DNA of 50,939 bases, from NCBI GenBank assembly GCA_947589315.1, contig CANPZE010000019.1:1-50939 (forward strand), given 5' to 3'. The notes beneath the pieces are model-generated. The model did not search any database. It worked only from the letters and a program-made list of their open reading frames with translations, and was not told the origin of the DNA. This DNA is from an uncultured Lachnospiraceae bacterium (GTDB taxonomy: Bacteria > Bacillota > Clostridia > Lachnospirales > Lachnospiraceae). Below, piece by piece: positions 49,742-50,939 of this stretch. The position numbers and the translations under genes were made by a program. The first letter of the stretch is position 1. The number at the start of each line of letters is the position of its first letter.

Positions 49742-50939
49742 ATGGAGAACATCAAGGCAAAAAATCATCAATTGCAAAGGCATCCTTCCCTGAATGAGGG
49801 CTTCACATACAAACCGGGAAATGCATTGCCCCTTGGGGTGTCCAAGAACATGGACGGGATACAATTTGCCGTATACCTGCCAGATCGGAGGCAGTGCGCG
49901 CTGAAGCTGTATCGTATTGGGAGCAGGAAGCCTGCCTATAGTATTCAGCTGTCCCAGGAATTTCGTTGGGGCAGTATATATCATGTGACGATTACGAGTA
50001 TTGACGGGGAGGAAGAACGGGATCAGATCGCCCGGATCCTGTCCCGGGACTATGAATATCTGTATGAAGCAGATGGGGAGGATGTCCTGGATCCCTATAC
50101 GGCTGTCCTGCATGGCCGGCAATCCTGGGGGAAGAAGCCTTCTCGCTCAGGCGGACTGCGCAGCGGGATCTCTCTGGAAGACTTTGCTTGGCAGGATGAC
50201 TGCCAGCTCCGTCAGCCGTATACGGATTTAATTCTTTACCAGCTTCATGTGAGAGGGTATACCCGTCACAGCTCTTCCGGTGTGGAACATAAAGGGACTT
50301 TTTTGGGATTGCAGGAGAAGATTCCTTATTTGAAGGATCTGGGCGTGAACGGGGTGCTTCTGCTGCCTTGTTATGAATTTAATGAAATTCAGTCAGTGGA
50401 AGTGCTGGGATGCCCCAAAGAATTTCATGGCGCCAGGGGGAAGAAAGCTTCCGGCAGCGGCATGGGACAAGCCTCTGTGGCGCAGACAGCTGTTGGGCAG
50501 GGACAGGCAGAGAAGACCGGGACGGCAGGAAGACAGCAGGTAAAACTTAACTATTGGGGTTACGGAGGGGATCCGGTATTCTATTTTGCCCCCAAGGCGT
50601 CTTATGCCTGGGATGCCCAAAATCCTGTTCGGGAAATGAAGGAGATGGTCAGAACCTTCCACCAGAACGGAATAGAAGTGCTGATGGACATTTATTTCTC
50701 GCCCGGGACGAATTTGAGCCTGATGACAGAATGCCTGCGCTATTGGGTCATGGAGTACCATATAGACGGGTTCCGGGTCAATCAGGAGGTGCTGCCTGCG
50801 AAAGCTCTGGTAGCCGACCCGGTACTGTGCGGCATCAAGCTGCTGACCAGCTATTGGGATGAAGACATGTTGAAGCAGTCCGGGGCAGTCCATCAGGGGA
50901 ATGCCCTGGCAGAATATAACGAAGGCTTTATGAATGATG
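49742..50939 (+). CDS. CBM48/GH13 pullulanase-like protein, catalytic Asp replaced, 3' end outside window
   Basis: 399 codons are visible; ATG follows GGAGG six bases on. Residues ~20-130 form an early-set CBM48-like domain (GVSKNMDGIQFAVYLPD ... YTAVLHGRQSWG). Then the GH13 barrel begins (LILYQLHVRGYTRHSSS, KIPYLKDLGVNGVLLLPCYEF, WGYGGDPVFYFAP). It resembles glycogen-debranching or pullulanase-type enzymes. Two active-site regions are odd: region I reads D316-IYFSPG where DVVxNH is usual, and region II reads DGFRVN (Asn347) where the nucleophile Asp lies in GFRxD. So the protein may be inactive, unless the true site has shifted. A Gly/Ser/Ala-rich insert (about residues 238-258) is present. 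The C-terminal regions III and IV are not in the window. Confidence 0.7.
   Translation, partial: MENIKAKNHQLQRHPSLNEGFTYKPGNALPLGVSKNMDGIQFAVYLPDRRQCALKLYRIGSRKPAYSIQLSQEFRWGSIYHVTITSIDGEEERDQIARILSRDYEYLYEADGEDVLDPYTAVLHGRQSWGKKPSRSGGLRSGISLEDFAWQDDCQLRQPYTDLILYQLHVRGYTRHSSSGVEHKGTFLGLQEKIPYLKDLGVNGVLLLPCYEFNEIQSVEVLGCPKEFHGARGKKASGSGMGQASVAQTAVGQGQAEKTGTAGRQQVKLNYWGYGGDPVFYFAPKASYAWDAQNPVREMKEMVRTFHQNGIEVLMDIYFSPGTNLSLMTECLRYWVMEYHIDGFRVNQEVLPAKALVADPVLCGIKLLTSYWDEDMLKQSGAVHQGNALAEYNEGFMND

Overview
The window looks like chromosomal DNA from a Gram-positive, low-to-mid GC Clostridia, most likely Lachnospiraceae. The reasons are the strong AGGAGG ribosome sites, the division cluster headed by mraZ with two adjacent class B PBPs, the type of CAAX-like protease and GGDEF/EAL proteins, a two-subunit dihydroorotate dehydrogenase (pyrK-pyrD), and the bifunctional homocysteine methyltransferase/MTHFR. 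The genus cannot be fixed from sequence reading alone. No CRISPR array, rRNA or intact insertion sequence was seen.

Layout. 1-1462: the end of a membrane protein gene, a structured non-coding element (525-624) and a RelB-like/PIN toxin-antitoxin pair. 1470-4329: ychF with a hairpin-rich leader, a secreted DUF3298-like protein and lgt. 4352-8219: an AT-richer stretch that looks accessory, with a small ORF of unknown function, an ECF sigma factor, a membrane protein, and an ABC ATPase and permease. 8220-8643: no gene; it holds a hairpin array, a strong terminator, then the mraZ promoter and MraZ operator. 8722-20392: the dcw cluster mraZ-rsmH-ftsL-PBP-PBP(spoVD-like)-mraY-murD-ftsW/spoVE-divIB-ftsZ. 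murE, murF, murG and murB are absent from this cluster. 20495-24486: a CPBP protease, a GGDEF/EAL protein and a GH13 glycosidase. 24481-26849 (minus): hisS then an HD-GYP phosphodiesterase. 27105-28628: asd and a Nudix-like protein. 28729-34693: pyrC-pyrF-pyrK-pyrD, then from its own promoter pyrE, a 50-residue membrane peptide and a FliB-like cysteine-cluster protein.

34959-38932 is the least ordinary part. A MinD/ParA-like protein with a ruined P-loop is followed by two related proteins, each with a helical N-terminal domain and a cysteine-rich, Pmp-like right-handed beta-helix, but with no signal peptide. I know of no described system with this composition. 38926-46345 holds a CNNM/CorC-type transporter, a phospholipase C-like protein, a zinc-type ABC transporter joined to a bifunctional homocysteine methyltransferase/MTHFR, tRNA-Gln(CUG) and a secreted protein. 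46495-50939 holds a YqeY protein, a GT2 glycosyltransferase, an ABC-F ATPase with one degenerate composite ATP site (minus strand), and the start of a CBM48/GH13 protein that lacks the catalytic nucleophile.

Together the window serves envelope growth and division (dcw, lgt, PBPs), pyrimidine synthesis (pyr genes), one-carbon/methionine and lysine-family metabolism (Hcy methyltransferase/MTHFR, asd), translation (hisS, ychF, tRNA-Gln, ABC-F) and c-di-GMP turnover (EAL and HD-GYP proteins facing each other). Start codons were chosen mainly by ribosome-site spacing; promoters are read by eye as sigma-A-type boxes and remain predictions.
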